Below, in pieces: positions 16,141 to 24,282 of a stretch of 42,323 nucleotides of DNA (the stretch's first letter is position 1; the number at the start of each line of letters is the position of its first letter). Below the pieces are notes generated by a model. That model was not told the origin of the DNA and did no database searches. It saw only the letters and a list, made by a program, of their open reading frames with translations. The position numbers and the translations under genes were made by a program. Source of the DNA: Rhodospirillaceae bacterium (GTDB taxonomy: Bacteria > Pseudomonadota > Alphaproteobacteria > Rhodospirillales > Rhodospirillaceae); NCBI GenBank assembly GCA_029245025.1, contig JAQWQC010000036.1, positions 1-42,323 of the forward strand. The letters are read 5' to 3'.

Positions 16141-16632
16141 ATGAGTAACGCCGTCGTCGGAATCATTATGGGGAGCCAATCAGATTGGCCAACCATGCGT
16201 CACGCCGCAGACGTATTGGACGCCCTTGACGTCGCCTTTGAGGCACTGATCGTCTCTGCCCATCGCACCCCTGACCGATTGGTCGAGTACGCAAAATCCG
16301 CCAAAGAACGTGGCCTCAAGGTCATTATCGCTGGTGCGGGTGGGGCAGCACACCTGCCCGGCATGACCGCATCTATGAGCCCGTTGCCTGTGCTCGGGGT
16401 TCCCGTAGAAAGCAAAGCCCTCAGTGGAATGGACAGTCTGCTCGCAATCGCTCAGATGCCTGGGGGCATCCCGGTCGGAACGCTTGCGATCGGATCGGCT
16501 GGCGCAAAAAACGCAGGATTAATGGCGGCCGCAATCATCGCTCTGTCTGACTTAGCCTTGGCCACCCGATTGGATGCGTGGAGATCAGCACAAACATCTG
16601 CAGTAGCAGAAACCCCCAGCTCAGAAAGTTAG
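16141..16632 (+). CDS. purE: N5-carboxyaminoimidazole ribonucleotide mutase
   Basis: Moves the carboxyl group from N5-CAIR to CAIR in purine synthesis, taking the product of PurK. The 163-residue protein shows the class I PurE motifs: [13 protein letters not shown] at about 7-19 (phosphate binding), SAHRTPDR at about 39-46 with the catalytic His, and [14 protein letters not shown] near 60-73. The ATG at 16141 is placed so that the first strand begins immediately. purK follows after 18 bases. No PurR-like operator or purine riboswitch is evident upstream. Confidence 0.96.
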   Translation: MSNAVVGIIMGSQSDWPTMRHAADVLDALDVAFEALIVSAHRTPDRLVEYAKSAKERGLKVIIAGAGGAAHLPGMTASMSPLPVLGVPVESKALSGMDSLLAIAQMPGGIPVGTLAIGSAGAKNAGLMAAAIIALSDLALATRLDAWRSAQTSAVAETPSSES

Positions 16633-16650
16633 ACCCCGGTTCACCTAAGA

Positions 16651-17760
16651 ATGACGGAACGTATAGACGCAGGCGGCACGATAGGAATTCTTGGCGGCGG
16701 TCAATTAGGCCGTTTACTTGCGCTCGCTGCCGCAAAGCTTGGGTATAATACACATGTATTCTGCCCCGAGCGCGCCTGCCCTGCTTCTCTGGTCTCAACA
16801 AACTCTACCTGTGCCCCATACGATGACTTTGAGGCTCTTGACGCCTTTGCTCGACAAATCGACGTCGCAACATTTGAATTTGAAAATGTTCCGTCGGAAA
16901 TAGTTGCCCGCATCGCTAGGTCGGTTCAAGTAAGACCGTCTTGGACAGCGCTAGAAATCGCCCAAGACCGGGCGAAAGAAAAAGCCTTCTTTGCAGAAAT
17001 TGGGGCAGCCACAGCTCCGTGGCGCCCTATTCATAGTCTTGAAGGCCTAGTCGCTGCTCTTGCAGCAGTCGATACACCGGCTATTCTCAAGACAGCTCGC
17101 CTAGGATACGACGGCAAAGGTCAAGTTCGGATAGACAGTCCAGAGGACGCTGAGGCCGCTTGGTCTAAAATCACGTCGGGCCGGAACATACATTCAGCCA
17201 TAGCTCCTTTCGCTGTCCTAGAAGGGTTCGTCAAGTTTACGAGCGAAATTTCAGTCATCGCATCCCGTGGCTTAGACGGTCACACCCAGTGTTTTGAGCC
17301 GGTGGAGAACGTGCACAAGAACCACATTCTGCACACCACTACTGCTCCTGCGAATATCTCTTCGACAACTGCAAAGACGGCGATTGGAATAGCAGAGAGA
17401 GCGGCCGAGGCTCTGGGCTTGGTGGGCATCGTCGCCGTCGAGATGTTTGTAACGTCCTATGGGGGGGTACTTGTAAATGAAATGGCCCCTCGCCCGCACA
17501 ACTCAGGGCACTGGACGGTGGACGCGTGCCAAACTGATCAGTTTACCCAATTGATCCGCGCGATATGCGGGCTACCCCTCGCCGACCCCCTGAGGCATTC
17601 TAACGCTATCATGACAAACCTTCTTGGCGACGAGATCAGCAATCTCGAAGCCTTCCACGCGGATCCGGCCTGTCATGTTTACGTCTACGGTAAAACTGAT
17701 CCCCGGCCTGGCCGCAAAATGGGCCACGTCACGCGGTTAAGCCCACTGTTAGATCCCTAA
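16651..17760 (+). CDS. purK: N5-carboxyaminoimidazole ribonucleotide synthase
   Basis: ATP-grasp enzyme carboxylating AIR with bicarbonate and ATP to N5-CAIR. The 369 residues show GTIGILGGGQLGRLLALAA at the N-terminal Rossmann-like domain, FEFENVPSE near 71-79, the ATP-grasp TARLGYDGKGQ near 148-158, and the metal-binding VEMF...VNEMAPRPHNSGHW near 263-285. All key motifs are intact. It is followed in other alphaproteobacteria I know by rpsU; here it converges on a SnoaL-like gene with only 7 bases between stop codons, and rpsU is 5.6 kb further on. Confidence 0.96.
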   Translation: MTERIDAGGTIGILGGGQLGRLLALAAAKLGYNTHVFCPERACPASLVSTNSTCAPYDDFEALDAFARQIDVATFEFENVPSEIVARIARSVQVRPSWTALEIAQDRAKEKAFFAEIGAATAPWRPIHSLEGLVAALAAVDTPAILKTARLGYDGKGQVRIDSPEDAEAAWSKITSGRNIHSAIAPFAVLEGFVKFTSEISVIASRGLDGHTQCFEPVENVHKNHILHTTTAPANISSTTAKTAIGIAERAAEALGLVGIVAVEMFVTSYGGVLVNEMAPRPHNSGHWTVDACQTDQFTQLIRAICGLPLADPLRHSNAIMTNLLGDEISNLEAFHADPACHVYVYGKTDPRPGRKMGHVTRLSPLLDP

Positions 17761-17767
17761 GAAGTTC

Positions 17768-18283
17768 TTATTCTTTTTCCTTGACCATCTTAAATCCGAG
17801 CTGGCGAAACATATAGGCGACGTCTGCGTTTCCCCATCTCTCGACAACTTTGCCGTCATCAAATCGATAGATGTCGATGGCTGATATTTCGTAGGGTTCG
17901 CCCGTCGGCTCATGCCCGGCAAGTGTCGTATTAAAACTGCTCTTAACGATCGTTCGCACAACAATAAAGTCGTCGACGCAGAGGATTAGGTCGTCCTCAA
18001 GCACGCGCTCAGGATTATTCTTTAAGGACTCCTCCCACATCTTGCGCATGTCGTCAGGCCGTACCACCGAACCAGGCCCGCCAGCATCGTTATTATGGGA
18101 AATAACCTTATCGGCGTAGAATTCCTCTACGCGTGTCGTGTCTCTATCCATAAATAACACCTTATGTATCTTTAAGTAGGTGTTGAGGTTCTCGGTTTGA
18201 CCGTCGCAATAAATCTGCATTTGGGCGGAGACTGGAGTAACCAATAATGAAAACAGAGCGACCACAGCAATCTGAATACGCAT
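17768..18283 (-). CDS. Exported SnoaL/NTF2-like protein
   Basis: 171 residues. A Sec signal peptide (MRIQIAVVALFSLLVTPVSAQ) precedes an NTF2-like cone fold: YLKIHKVLFMDRDTTRVEEFYADKVISHN is the SnoaL-type first helix and strand with the VEEFYAD element, and EISAIDIYRFDDGKVVERWGNADV is the conserved SnoaL C-terminal strand pattern. SnoaL-like proteins include cyclases, isomerases and binding proteins, so no substrate can be assigned. The signal peptide puts it in the periplasm. It has no close operon partner and converges on purK. Confidence 0.78.
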   Translation of the reverse strand: MRIQIAVVALFSLLVTPVSAQMQIYCDGQTENLNTYLKIHKVLFMDRDTTRVEEFYADKVISHNNDAGGPGSVVRPDDMRKMWEESLKNNPERVLEDDLILCVDDFIVVRTIVKSSFNTTLAGHEPTGEPYEISAIDIYRFDDGKVVERWGNADVAYMFRQLGFKMVKEKE

Positions 18284-18898
18284 TTCTATAGACCTTTCAA
18301 ATCAAGAAATTTAAGCGGGAGCATCGTCTGCTTGATTGATGAAAACAAGGGCTAAGGAGTACCCCCCATAAATATAAATTAGAATTTGAGCGACACGAGC
18401 CCATGCACCAACTAATTTAAAACGAGTTCCGCAACTATTGGGACCCGATACAGATGGAGATGCGGAGGCTGAACGACACTACGGCGTGAGCTACAATAGC
18501 CTAAGCCTGGGTTTATCGCATGCTCGATACATCTATCCGATCCAAAGAGACATTAGGACGAACTGCCAACCAGCATCAAACTCGATGTGATCGACCAGCG
18601 TAGACACACGCCCCCCCCTTTTGCAGCCATTGTATGTATTTAGGACTTGATCGATCCGCCTTTTCTGAAGTCCGCAGAATACGTTGAGCGACATCTCGTT
18701 TAAGAACCTCAATCTACCACGCATTCCGGGAACAAACGAAGACATGTTTAGCGACAAGGCCGCCAGTGCCCTTGCAGAAGCATTGACTGACACCTTGTCT
18801 CAACTGGGCTAATTGATCGGTCCGGTCGACTGATGTCAAAGTATCTGATACCAACAAATCAACACCATACTCACATGCTTATGTAAGGATTTTTGATC
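18284..18898. other. 615-base region with decayed coding remnants but no intact gene
   Basis: The plus strand between about 18390 and 18812 holds protein-like fragments in different frames: PQLLGPDTDGDAEAERHYGV near 18430-18490, DELPTSIKLDVIDQRR near 18556-18605, and a C-terminus-like LNLPRIPGTNEDMF followed by SDKAASALAEALTDTLSQLG, ending at TAA 18810-18812. They could be remnants of one frameshifted gene. I cannot name a family. The last 60 bases should hold the promoter and ribosome-binding site (AAGGA at 18885) of the CoA-transferase gene. Confidence 0.35.
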
Positions 18899-20098
18899 AT
18901 GCCCGGACCGCTTGATGGCATTAAAATACTTGAACTCACCGCTGTTGTACTTGGTCCGTGGGCCTGCCAAATGCTCGGAGATATGGGTGCCGATGTCATC
19001 AAGGTTGAAGCACCGTATGGCGATAGCAACAGATCTCTTGGCGCATTCCGCAATACCAAAGGAATGGCGGCTCTTTATCTCACTTGCAACCGTAACAAGC
19101 GGAGCTTGGTACTCGATCTTAAGAAACCTGAGGCCCGCGATGCATTACTAAAACTTGTCGAGACTGCAGACGTGCTGGTGCACAACAACCGGCCCCAAGT
19201 CATGGACAAGCTCAAACTTGATTACGATACCTTGAAAAAAATCAACCCAAAGCTGATCTACTGCGGCTCGTATGGCTACGGCAAAAAAGGTCCTTACGGC
19301 GACAAAGGCGCCTTAGATGACTCAATACAAGCCGTATCAGGCATCGCCATGTTGAATAAGCTAGTGCTCGGCGAACCCCGTTACCTCCCCACTATCGTAT
19401 GCGATAAGACAACAGCGATGGCTGTTGTTCAGGCAGTTTTAGCAGCACTCTTTCATCGCGAGCGTACTGGTAAAGGCCAAGAGATTGAAGTCCCGATGTA
19501 CGAAACTATGGTTTCCTATGTCATGGCCGAACACCTATGGGGTCACGCGTTCGATCCCCCCATGGGCGAGCCAGGGTACGTGCGATTGATGAGCGAACAT
19601 CGCAAACCCTACCCCACAAAGGACGGCTACATTGCAATCCTGCCTTACTTAGATGCGCACTGGGACACCTTCTGCAAACTCTCGGGGCGCGAAGAACTGC
19701 TAGAAGACCCCCGCTTTACGTCCTTAGCGGATCGGGTTGGGAATATCGACGACACCTATCAAGAAACCGGTAAAACAATGCTGACAAAAACCACCAAGGA
19801 ATGGATGAAAATATTCGGCAAAACCAGTGTTCCCACAATTGTCGTAAACGACTTAGAGGACTTGGTTCATGATGAGCATTTAAATGCTGTCGGGTTTTGG
19901 CAGTCCATTGATCACCCCACAGAAGGTAAACTGCGCACACCAGCCTTCCCGATCGCGTTTTCTGACTCACCTGCAGACATTCGTCGACATGCACCCCTAT
20001 TAGGTGAGCATTCGGCTGAAATCCTGTCAGAGGCAGGGCTGGATCAAGCCGCTATTGACACCATGGTGGAAAGCGGTGCGACAAAGATTGCTGGATAA
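18899..20098 (+). CDS. CaiB/BaiF family (class III) CoA-transferase
   Basis: 399 residues. Class III enzymes move CoA between carboxylic acids through an Asp-linked intermediate. The N-terminal MPGPLDGIKILELTAVVLGP, MLGDMGADVIKVEAP, NRNKRSLVLDLKKPE and DVLVHNNRP segments are diagnostic, and the catalytic Asp is probably Asp140 in ALDDSIQAVSG. I chose ATG 18899 because an AAGGA site lies 9 bases upstream. The acid substrate cannot be read from sequence; the family serves formate/oxalate, carnitine, bile acid and mesaconate pathways. No obvious partner enzyme is adjacent; an exported methyltransferase-like gene follows after 83 bases. Confidence 0.9.
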   Translation: MPGPLDGIKILELTAVVLGPWACQMLGDMGADVIKVEAPYGDSNRSLGAFRNTKGMAALYLTCNRNKRSLVLDLKKPEARDALLKLVETADVLVHNNRPQVMDKLKLDYDTLKKINPKLIYCGSYGYGKKGPYGDKGALDDSIQAVSGIAMLNKLVLGEPRYLPTIVCDKTTAMAVVQAVLAALFHRERTGKGQEIEVPMYETMVSYVMAEHLWGHAFDPPMGEPGYVRLMSEHRKPYPTKDGYIAILPYLDAHWDTFCKLSGREELLEDPRFTSLADRVGNIDDTYQETGKTMLTKTTKEWMKIFGKTSVPTIVVNDLEDLVHDEHLNAVGFWQSIDHPTEGKLRTPAFPIAFSDSPADIRRHAPLLGEHSAEILSEAGLDQAAIDTMVESGATKIAG

Positions 20099-20181
20099 CC
20101 ATACCCATAGACACGGTTTAATTTATCATTTGCCTCACGTACTGTTTGATGGCGCATAAATAAAACACTCAGGGGAAGACT

Positions 20182-20970
20182 ATGAATAAGCTCTTTACTA
20201 TCGTTACGATTTCCGCCTTCGCCGCCTCAGCTTTTTCAGCAAATGCGCAACTCGCCGACGATGTTGTTGCTGGCAGCGACATTACAGTTCCGGCCTACAT
20301 TTCGGATGGCCTAAAAAGCAACAAACGAACGGACGACGAAAAAGCAAGAGATGCGAACAGGAAGCCCGGTGAGGTTATGGCCTTTTTCGGCGTGAAACCC
20401 GGCGATAAAGTTGCTGAGCTTCTGACTTTTAGCGGCTATTACACCGGCGTCCTTTCAGAGATTGTTGGCGAAGAAGGGGTTGTTTACGGGCACAACAATG
20501 AATGGGTTGTGAGTCGTCAGGACGATGGCAAATCGCCGATTGAAAAGCGTATTGCTGAACATGGACTCACCAACGTTGTTGACCTGGTAAGCGAACTCGA
20601 AGACCCGAAATTGCCTCAGGGTGAAATGGACGCGGTTTTCATCGTGCTCATTTACCATGACGCCATGGGCGGGTTTGGCACCGACACGGCTGCCATGAAT
20701 AAAGCCGTTCACGACTCACTCAAGCCGGGCGGCATTTATGGCATCATTGATCATCACGCCGCACCCGGTATGGGCATGATTGATCTCACTAAAAATCACC
20801 GCACGGAACGGCACCTTGTTGTTGAGGAGATTTTGAACGCTGATTTTGAACTGGCTGGTGAAACAGATGTACTTGAGAATCTTGACGACCCTCTTGATGT
20901 CAGTGTTTTTGCGCCAACAATCCGCGGCAACACACATCGGTTTGTTCTCAAATTCCGTAAGCCGTCTTAG
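20182..20970 (+). CDS. Exported SAM-methyltransferase-like protein (COG4798 type)
   Basis: 262 residues. MNKLFTIVTISAFAASAFSANAQ is a clear Sec signal peptide. The mature part has RTDDEKARDANRKPGEVMAF and then a class I methyltransferase-like fold: GDKVAELLTFSGYYTGVLSE stands where motif I is expected, VVYGHN at motif II, MDAVFIVLIYHD near motif IV and LKPGGIYGIIDHHA near motif V-VI. The glycine-rich GxGxG of motif I is replaced (LLTFSGYYT), common for this group of predicted exported methyltransferases. Whether SAM is bound in the periplasm is unclear; it could have another role. It is preceded by AGGGGA 9 bases from ATG. Confidence 0.8.
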   Translation: MNKLFTIVTISAFAASAFSANAQLADDVVAGSDITVPAYISDGLKSNKRTDDEKARDANRKPGEVMAFFGVKPGDKVAELLTFSGYYTGVLSEIVGEEGVVYGHNNEWVVSRQDDGKSPIEKRIAEHGLTNVVDLVSELEDPKLPQGEMDAVFIVLIYHDAMGGFGTDTAAMNKAVHDSLKPGGIYGIIDHHAAPGMGMIDLTKNHRTERHLVVEEILNADFELAGETDVLENLDDPLDVSVFAPTIRGNTHRFVLKFRKPS

Positions 20971-20979
20971 TTATATATA

Positions 20980-21020
20980 GTCGGAGGGTTTACCGCGCTT
21001 GATGCGGAAAATCCTCCGAC
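20980..21020. terminator. Inverted repeat at the convergent gene ends
   Basis: GTCGGAGG (20980-20987) and CCTCCGAC (21013-21020) form a perfect 8-bp stem, with an inner CCGC/GCGG pair (20993-20996 with 21004-21007). It sits at the convergence of the methyltransferase-like and isochorismatase genes and overlaps the last codons of the latter. There is no T run on either side, so its role as a terminator is uncertain. Confidence 0.45.
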
Positions 21021-21622
21021 CCCGCGTTCATTGCGGAAATCATATCGACTTCTGGTACGACGCGCCCAAAGGCCAGAGCAAACATTTGCATTGCTCTATC
21101 ATGAAAATCGGGCTTTAGGTCGCCACACATTTCGGGCACGACGAACACCCGATAGTCCATCATCGCTAAATCCCGCACGGTGCTCTCGACACACATGGAA
21201 GTCGTCACGCCTCCCACAACAACACCTTCTATATTTAGCTCCTCTAATAGCGCAGGCAGCGGTGATTTTATCATCGCCGAATATCGCTGCTTCTCAAGAA
21301 TGGTGTCTTCAGGTTGCGGCTCAAGCTCAGGCATAATGTCACGGTCTGGCTGATCAGCTCTAAGCGCGTTTTCTTCTTTAAGATTAGGTCGCAGCTCGGT
21401 TGTGGTCAGACCACCATTCGAATAATCAGGCGCGAATGCCATTGTTGTGTAAATCACCGGCATACCTGCCGCGCGGGCTACATGAGCCAACCTTTTCGCT
21501 GACTTCAAGACTGGCTCGAATCCTGAGACATCCAACCGCCGCCCCGTGTGCCCATCGGGAGAACAAAACCCGACTTGCAGATCAATGAGCAGTAGTGCAG
21601 CAGTCTTGGTATTGAAATGCAT
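20990..21622 (-). CDS. Isochorismatase-family cysteine hydrolase
   Basis: 210 residues with the complete Asp-Lys-Cys triad of the family: Asp14 in LLLIDLQVGF, Lys111 in ILEKQRYSAM and Cys144 in VVGGVTTSMCVEST, the last also containing the non-proline cis-peptide region. Members hydrolyse isochorismate, nicotinamide, N-carbamoyl compounds or ureides; the substrate is not evident here. No signal peptide, so cytoplasmic. It converges on the exported methyltransferase-like gene. The ATG at 21620-21622 begins the protein at the usual distance (about 13 residues) from the catalytic Asp. Confidence 0.88.
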   Translation of the reverse strand: MHFNTKTAALLLIDLQVGFCSPDGHTGRRLDVSGFEPVLKSAKRLAHVARAAGMPVIYTTMAFAPDYSNGGLTTTELRPNLKEENALRADQPDRDIMPELEPQPEDTILEKQRYSAMIKSPLPALLEELNIEGVVVGGVTTSMCVESTVRDLAMMDYRVFVVPEMCGDLKPDFHDRAMQMFALAFGRVVPEVDMISAMNAGSEDFPHQAR

Positions 21623-21860
21623 GGCTGTCTCCCCAGTCTAAAGGTCACAATATTTTTATGTTAACCGCCCGTTTTGACAGGACAAGCCCAAGTGGCCTAG
21701 GCATGAGATTCGATTAGCCATGAGAGTGCTTTTTGGTGATCTGTGAGCACGTCTTACCTTGAGTATCGGCGGTTATGTTCAAAAAGAGAATTGGTGTTCT
21801 AGCTTGCGTCTAGGCCTAGGAGTGCGGAGATCGTTTGATACTACAGCGACCCATGGGCGG

Positions 21861-22502
21861 CTAAGCCGTTCGCCGGGAACGTCTGAGTAAGCTTAAAGGG
21901 TTTGGAAGCCGAGATAATGCTTCTTTCACTTGAGATTGCGCCTTTGGTACTTTCATGACAGTAGCAATACGACGATCGAGAAAAGCCCATGTATCGGCAC
22001 ATCCCTCTGAACGGTCATCGAGCCAAACCAGAAGGGTCGATGAATAGATCGCGGCCAAAAGCCCGCGCTTCGTATAAAAATTAAAATCTGTCGACCGGTC
22101 ACCAGCGGCTCGCCACATAGCATCAACTGTCGCATACGCACCCCGCAAACTATCTTCCGAGTATCCGGGAAGAACAGAAAGCGCGAGGGCGCGACGCACT
22201 GCTTCCCGATGGGGTGCCCATCGCTTGAGACGAGTTCGTACAAGTAATGAGATGCGGTCTCGAATACGTAAAGACTTAAGATCTGCGTCTGCCAAGTCCT
22301 CAAGCATCTGGCGGTCGGCCATTTGCAACCAATGACGAATTACCCCACGAGACCTGTCGGGAAACAAAACATCGACATCAGCAGATGTCATACCCTCATC
22401 GGCCGCACCACGCTGTAAAGCTTCAACGGTCCATCCGTCAAAAGGCACATGGGTCAGTGTCGCGAGCACGATCGCATCACGTTTGGCGTCTTTGCTGCTC
22501 AT
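21861..22502 (-). CDS. COQ9 family ubiquinone biosynthesis accessory protein
   Basis: 213 residues with the TetR-like fold of COQ9. The N-terminal half (RDAIVLATLTHVPFDGWTVEAL, GMTSADVDVLFPDRSRGVIRHWL) resembles the helix-turn-helix of the mitochondrial protein, and the C-terminal half has the conserved COQ9 domain (HREAVRRALALSVLP, MWRAAGDRSTDFNFYTKRGLLAAIYSSTLLVWLDD). COQ9 binds lipids and delivers quinone intermediates to the COQ7 hydroxylase. Its start overlaps the stop of def by 4 bases (22499-22502), so the two are probably coupled. The rpsU-COQ9 neighbourhood recurs in alphaproteobacteria. Confidence 0.9.
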   Translation of the reverse strand: MSSKDAKRDAIVLATLTHVPFDGWTVEALQRGAADEGMTSADVDVLFPDRSRGVIRHWLQMADRQMLEDLADADLKSLRIRDRISLLVRTRLKRWAPHREAVRRALALSVLPGYSEDSLRGAYATVDAMWRAAGDRSTDFNFYTKRGLLAAIYSSTLLVWLDDRSEGCADTWAFLDRRIATVMKVPKAQSQVKEALSRLPNPLSLLRRSRRTA

Positions 22503-23095
22503 AAGGCTAGCTCAGAGGTCTCTGAATCCGACGCTTCTTGCGAGGTTTCGTCGCTGCCCGCACCATCCTGGTCTTCACATTCTTGATCATTCTCGTCTTG
22601 GGCGTCGGTGAAGGCCAAAGTCGCGATATTGATCATGCGCATTGGGTACAACACTCCATCTAAATGATCAGTTTCATGCTGTACGACGCGGGCATGGAAT
22701 CCTTCAGCAGAGCGTTCACGCAAAGACCCATCCACGTTCTGGTAGGAATACTTAACCTGTGTCCAGCGCGGAACGACGCCAGTGAGGTATGGTACCGAGA
22801 GGCATCCCTCGAAGTCTTCAGCAATGGTATCAGAGACGGGTTTAATAACGGGGTTAATCATCACCGTCAGAGGAACAGCCGTTCCGCCGTCCCGGCCTTC
22901 GGGCACGAAAAAGATGACGATGCGCAAGGGCACGTAGACTTGCGGCGCGGCCAAGCCGACACCACCGGCACGCACCATGGTTTCCTTCATATCCTCGATA
23001 AAGGTTTGAAGTTTCGGATCATCGAAGTTCGTGACCTCGTGGGCGCGGCCCTTGAGAATGGGGTGCCCCATGCGGGCGATATCTAAAATGGCCAT
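22499..23095 (-). CDS. def: Peptide deformylase
   Basis: Removes the formyl group from nascent proteins using Fe2+. The three motifs are complete in the 198-residue protein: GVGLAAPQ at 45-52, EGCLSVP at 97-103 (metal ligand Cys99) and QHETDHLDG at 139-147 (ligands His140 and His144, catalytic Glu141). An acidic C-terminal tail (about 165-198, rich in Asp, Glu and Ser) is longer than in E. coli. The gene starts just after the promoter region shared with rpsU and overlaps COQ9 by 4 bases. No fmt gene is adjacent. Confidence 0.95.
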   Translation of the reverse strand: MAILDIARMGHPILKGRAHEVTNFDDPKLQTFIEDMKETMVRAGGVGLAAPQVYVPLRIVIFFVPEGRDGGTAVPLTVMINPVIKPVSDTIAEDFEGCLSVPYLTGVVPRWTQVKYSYQNVDGSLRERSAEGFHARVVQHETDHLDGVLYPMRMINIATLAFTDAQDENDQECEDQDGAGSDETSQEASDSETSELAL

Positions 23096-23324
23096 GAACT
23101 GCTATTTGTCTCTGTGATGGCAGCTCAAACCGGCCGCCTGAATCTGTTGTTCAATATAGGAGTCCTGAGGCTCGGGGCAAATGGCTAATTGCCCGAAAAA
23201 TAAGCGGTTTCAAGCGAAGCACCCCTAGCCACCAGGCCTTCACAAGGCGGATTCCCTGTGATATACCCCGCGCCTTCTGGGTTAAGGTCTTGATTTGGGT
23301 CGCCCCAAGCGAACAATTTAGTCA

Positions 23325-23333
23325 AAAAAGGAG
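23325..23333 (+). promoter_or_regulatory. Strong Shine-Dalgarno that fixes the rpsU start
   Basis: AAAAAAGGAG-type site ending at 23333, 7 bases before the CTG at 23341. It is the main evidence that translation begins at CTG and not at the upstream TTG (23290). Confidence 0.75.
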
Positions 23334-23340
23334 ACGAACC

Positions 23341-23547
23341 CTGGTTCAGGTCGTCGTACGCGATAACAATGTCGATCAGGCGCTGAAAGCCCTGAAGAAA
23401 AAGATGCAGCGGGAAGGCGTATTCCGCGAAATGAAGCTCCGCAAAGCTTATGAGAAGCCTTCTGAGAAACGTGCTCGGGAGAAATCTGAAGCTGTCCGGC
23501 GTGCCCGTAAGCTTGAGCGCAAGCGAATTGAACGTGAGGGCTTTTAA
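23341..23547 (+). CDS. rpsU: 30S ribosomal protein S21 with apparent CTG start
   Basis: S21 of the small subunit, about 68 residues. The body [20 protein letters not shown] and the following [21 protein letters not shown] and [11 protein letters not shown] segments match alphaproteobacterial S21 closely. Family members start MVQV or MQV, and the matching position here is CTG at 23341-23343. A very good AAAAAAGGAG site (to 23333) lies 7 bases before it, so translation must start there. The nearest standard start codon in frame is a TTG at 23290, 51 bases upstream of CTG and ahead of that site. A sequencing error of A or G to C is an alternative explanation. Confidence 0.9.
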   Translation: MVQVVVRDNNVDQALKALKKKMQREGVFREMKLRKAYEKPSEKRAREKSEAVRRARKLERKRIEREGF

Positions 23548-23598
23548 CCCAATTATCAGCCCGAGCCACATCGATCGGGAATAATTTAATCTTGTTGC

Positions 23599-23627
23599 CG
23601 GCGCGGCTTTATTTAGCTGCGCCGTTT
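23599..23627 (+). terminator. Intrinsic terminator after rpsU
   Basis: CGGCGCGGC (23599-23607) pairs with GCTGCGCCG (23616-23624), nine pairs with one G-U, around an 8-base loop, followed by only TTT. It lies 51 bases past the rpsU stop. The short T tract makes it a moderate call. Confidence 0.6.
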
Positions 23628-23698
23628 GCATCTGAGGCAAAAGCCATCCGATTTCTATAGAAAGTGCCGCAATCGCACTGCAAGCATTCTATGATTGA

Positions 23699-24246
23699 AC
23701 TATCACTGGATCTGGTTCAGAACCCCTTGCGATTCGACGCGTGGGTCCTGAAAACCTCGCCACTAAGACAAAACTGGTCGAACATGCTTGGACAGCCTCT
23801 AACGCAGAATTCTTGCTCCCTACCACCATTGCTCTCCTGACCGCTGAGAACTCAATTGCCAGCCTCATTGCGAGCCTGAACTATGAACTATGGTGCGCCG
23901 AGTACATGGATTATCCCGCTGCGGTCGTCGGCTGCGACCCCAACGGCTATGTTTGGGCGTGGCACGCCCATCCTAACTTTCAAAGCAAAGGCGTTGGCAG
24001 AACCCTCATGGGTGTCGTCAAATACTACCTCAAGGAACAGAATTTGCCCTTTCCCCATCCCGATCTGATAGATCGCAATACGCTACCGAGAAGTTCTATG
24101 GCACTAAAGGGTATATCGAAAAGAGCTCTGCCGCACAGAGGCCCTTCCCGTCCACACAGCCACCGCAATTCGATTGGTCTGCCAATTGTGATCTGATGTG
24201 GGTATTCGTGGACGCGCAAGGATCAACCGATATGATAGTAGCCTAG
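23699..24246 (+). pseudogene. Frameshifted GNAT-family acetyltransferase gene
   Basis: Reading from about 23723, LAIRRVGPENLATKTKLVEH is a GNAT-like N-terminus, followed by AAVVGCDPNGYVWAWHAHPN and FQSKGVGRTLMGVVKYYLKE, the last being the acetyl-CoA binding motif (Q/RxxGxG/A). The frame then loses similarity around 24040-24075, while another frame picks up QYATEKFYGTKGYIEKSSAA and runs to TAG at 24244-24246, typical of the GNAT C-terminus (A..FY...GY). One small indel near 24050 would join them. The 5' side also lacks an ATG in frame (GTG at 23741 is internal to the fold). I treat it as a pseudogene, though a sequencing error is possible. Confidence 0.6.
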
Positions 24247-24282
24247 ATCTGACCCTGTACGATAACTTGGAGGCTGACACCC

